From an uncultured bacterium (GTDB lineage: Bacteria > Methylomirabilota > Methylomirabilia > Rokubacteriales > CSP1-6): 6,943 nt of DNA. The notes under the pieces were generated by a model that saw nothing but the letters and a program-made list of their open reading frames with translations, was not told the origin of the DNA and made no database searches. Positions 5,962-6,943 of this stretch are shown here, piece by piece (the stretch's first letter is position 1; each line of letters begins with the position of its first letter). The stretch is from the NCBI GenBank assembly GCA_946479205.1, contig CAMLFJ010000182.1, forward strand, positions 1 through 6,943, given 5' to 3'. A program made the translations under genes and the position numbers.

Positions 5962-6623
5962 GCCGCGCGGGCCCCCAGGCGATTGGCGACAACCAGCACG
6001 AGACAGGAGAGCACGGTGAGCGCCGCGACGAGCCCGAGCGCCTCGGCGCTCTCGCCGGTCTGCACCGCGGTATAGATGGAGAGCGGCACGGTCGCGGTGC
6101 GGCCGGGGATATTGCCGGCCAGCATCAGGGTCGCGCCGAACTCGCCCAGGGCGCGCGCGAAGGCGAGCACCAGGCCGGCCAGGATGCCGTTCCGGGCCAA
6201 CGGCAGCGTCACCTCGATCGCGGTGCGCAGCTCGGAGCGGCCGAGCGTGTAGGCCGCGCGTTCGAGATCGCGATCCACGGACTCGATGGCCGCGCGCACC
6301 GTGCGGACCAGCAGCGGCAGCGCCATCACGGTAGCCGCGATCACGGCCGCATACCACGTGAAGGCCACCGTGAAGCCGGATAGCTCGTAGAGCGGCGCGC
6401 CCAGGACGCCGCGCCGGCCCAGCAGCACGATCAGGTAGTAGCCCACCACGGTCGGCGGCAGGACCAGCGGCAGCGTGACCAGCAGGTCCAGGAGGCTCCG
6501 GCCCCAGAAGCGGCGCCGCGCCAGCACGTAGGCGACAGGAATGCCCACCAGCGCGTTCAGCGCGGTGGCGGCCACCGCGACCTGGAGCGACAACCGGAGG
6601 GCGGAAAGATTGTCGGGGCTCAT
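5958..6623 (-). CDS. modB: Molybdate ABC transporter permease ModB
   Basis: A 221-residue inner-membrane permease, forming the channel through which the oxyanion delivered by ModA passes. It is close to the E. coli ModB length (about 229). About five membrane segments are visible: 10-35, 46-68, 84-106, 143-160 and 196-214. The stretch LPLVLPPTVVGYYL (51-64) followed by LGRRG is typical of ModB. The coupling loop that contacts the ATPase is at about 113-142 (ESVDRDLERAAYTLG onward), followed by FARALGEFGATLMLAGNIPG and IYTAVQTG, also typical. The ATG at 6623 is used; the upstream sequence has no strong ribosome site. The gene follows modA by 86 bp and overlaps the ATPase start by 4 bp. Substrate choice between molybdate and tungstate cannot be read from the permease. 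Confidence 0.93.
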   Translation of the reverse strand: MSPDNLSALRLSLQVAVAATALNALVGIPVAYVLARRRFWGRSLLDLLVTLPLVLPPTVVGYYLIVLLGRRGVLGAPLYELSGFTVAFTWYAAVIAATVMALPLLVRTVRAAIESVDRDLERAAYTLGRSELRTAIEVTLPLARNGILAGLVLAFARALGEFGATLMLAGNIPGRTATVPLSIYTAVQTGESAEALGLVAALTVLSCLVLVVANRLGARAA

Positions 6624-6665
6624 GATGGATTGACGCGCTGCCCCGGTAGTATGCCACGCCCGGAT

Positions 6666-6682
6666 GCCCGAAGGAGCCGGGC
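6666..6682 (-). other. Second small hairpin in the modA-modB gap
   Basis: GCCCG, a 7-nt loop, then CGGGC on the minus strand. It has 5 GC pairs and no T-run after it. It lies 3 nt downstream of the larger hairpin and may fold with it. Given the GC content it could be chance. Confidence 0.25.
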
Positions 6683-6684
6683 CA

Positions 6685-6710
6685 GGCGCCCCTGCTGGAA
6701 CAGCGGCGCC
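6685..6710 (-). promoter_or_regulatory. GC-rich hairpin at the modA stop codon
   Basis: On the minus strand GGCGCC-GCTG-TTC-CAGC-AGG-GGCGCC folds into a 10-bp stem with a 3-nt loop and a 3-nt bulge on the 3' arm. It begins with the G of the modA TAG. No T-run follows, so full termination is unlikely. Binding-protein genes are often expressed more than their permease genes through such a structure (malE-malF is the known case). That role is inferred here. Confidence 0.55.
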
Positions 6711-6943
6711 TATCGCACGCCGGCCGGTGGCGGCTGGAAACCGAAGCGGCCAAGCACGGCCTGGCCTTCGCGACCCAGCAGCAGCTCGACGAACGCCTGG
6801 GCGAGCGCGGGCTGCCGCGCCCCCGCCACGACGGCGGCCGGGTAGGCGATCGGGCGATAGGTGTCCTCGGCGGGGCGGAAGGCCTCCTTCACCGCCTGGC
6901 CGCGCAGCGCGGCGTCGGTGGTGTAGACGAAGCCGGCGTCCAC
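6710..6943 (-). CDS. modA: Molybdate-binding periplasmic protein ModA, C-terminal part
   Basis: The last 77 residues of a substrate-binding protein, ending at the TAG at 6710-6712; the gene continues beyond the right edge. The visible part carries ModA-family features: DAGFVYTTDA at the very start, then YRPIAYPAAVVAG and AQAFVELLLGREGQAVLGRFGFQPP near the end. The protein would capture molybdate or tungstate in the periplasm and pass it to ModB. The signal peptide and most ligand-contact residues are outside the window, so substrate preference cannot be judged. The GTG at the window edge falls inside this conserved region and is not the true start. A promoter and any ModE-type operator for the transporter would lie further right. 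Confidence 0.88.
   Translation of the reverse strand: MDAGFVYTTDAALRGQAVKEAFRPAEDTYRPIAYPAAVVAGARQPALAQAFVELLLGREGQAVLGRFGFQPPPAGVR

Noticed and set aside
3749..6075. Long plus-strand open frames opposite the two ATPases
   Set aside because: They lie antisense to complete ATPase genes and have shadow-type composition without domains.
5962..6753. Extended N-terminus of the ModC-type ATPase (a 640-codon open frame)
   Set aside because: The extra 264 codons are an out-of-frame reading of modB and the modA-modB gap. The ATPase fold starts at the ATG at 5961, which overlaps the modB stop.

Overview
The window is GC-rich (roughly 70 percent by eye) and every gene I can support lies on the minus strand, so transcription runs from the right edge to the left edge. 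In that order the genes are: the 3' end of modA, modB, a modC-type ATPase, a second (tungstate-type) ATPase, a small DUF465/YdcH-like gene, moaC, an AcuC-type deacetylase of the histone deacetylase superfamily, a membrane class III adenylate cyclase, and the first 63 codons of a lipoprotein. The lipoprotein signal and the binding-protein importer suggest a diderm bacterium. The GC content and gene style would fit Candidatus Rokubacteria/Methylomirabilota or a deltaproteobacterial-type lineage, but I cannot assign a taxon from this sequence.

Right part (about 3737-6943): a molybdate/tungstate ABC importer. The binding protein (modA, C-terminal 77 residues visible) is followed after 86 bp by the permease modB. 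modB and the two ATPase genes are joined by ATGA stop/start overlaps (5958-5961 and 4831-4834), which indicates translational coupling. Two complete, different ATPase genes sit behind a single permease gene, which is unusual. The modA-modB gap holds a strong GC hairpin that begins at the modA stop codon.

Centre (about 2855-3740): a sigma70-type promoter (TTGACA, 18-bp spacer, TATAAC) overlaps the stop codon of the second ATPase gene. It leads through a leader of about 47 nt and a near-perfect ribosome binding site into the 76-codon YdcH-like gene and then moaC, which encodes an early step of molybdenum cofactor synthesis. Molybdate uptake and cofactor synthesis are therefore adjacent. A perfect 7-bp hairpin fills the space between the YdcH-like gene and moaC.

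Left part (1-2816): the AcuC-like deacetylase, the adenylate cyclase (9 bp downstream) and the lipoprotein (34 bp downstream) are closely spaced and probably share the central promoter. The link between cAMP production, lysine deacetylation and the molybdenum genes is an inference from gene order only.

No gene-free stretch exceeds 86 bp, and I see no RNA gene, mobile element, CRISPR array or clear intrinsic terminator. I do not see an evidently undescribed system. The least ordinary points are the paired ATPases, the junction hairpins and the deacetylase-cyclase pairing.
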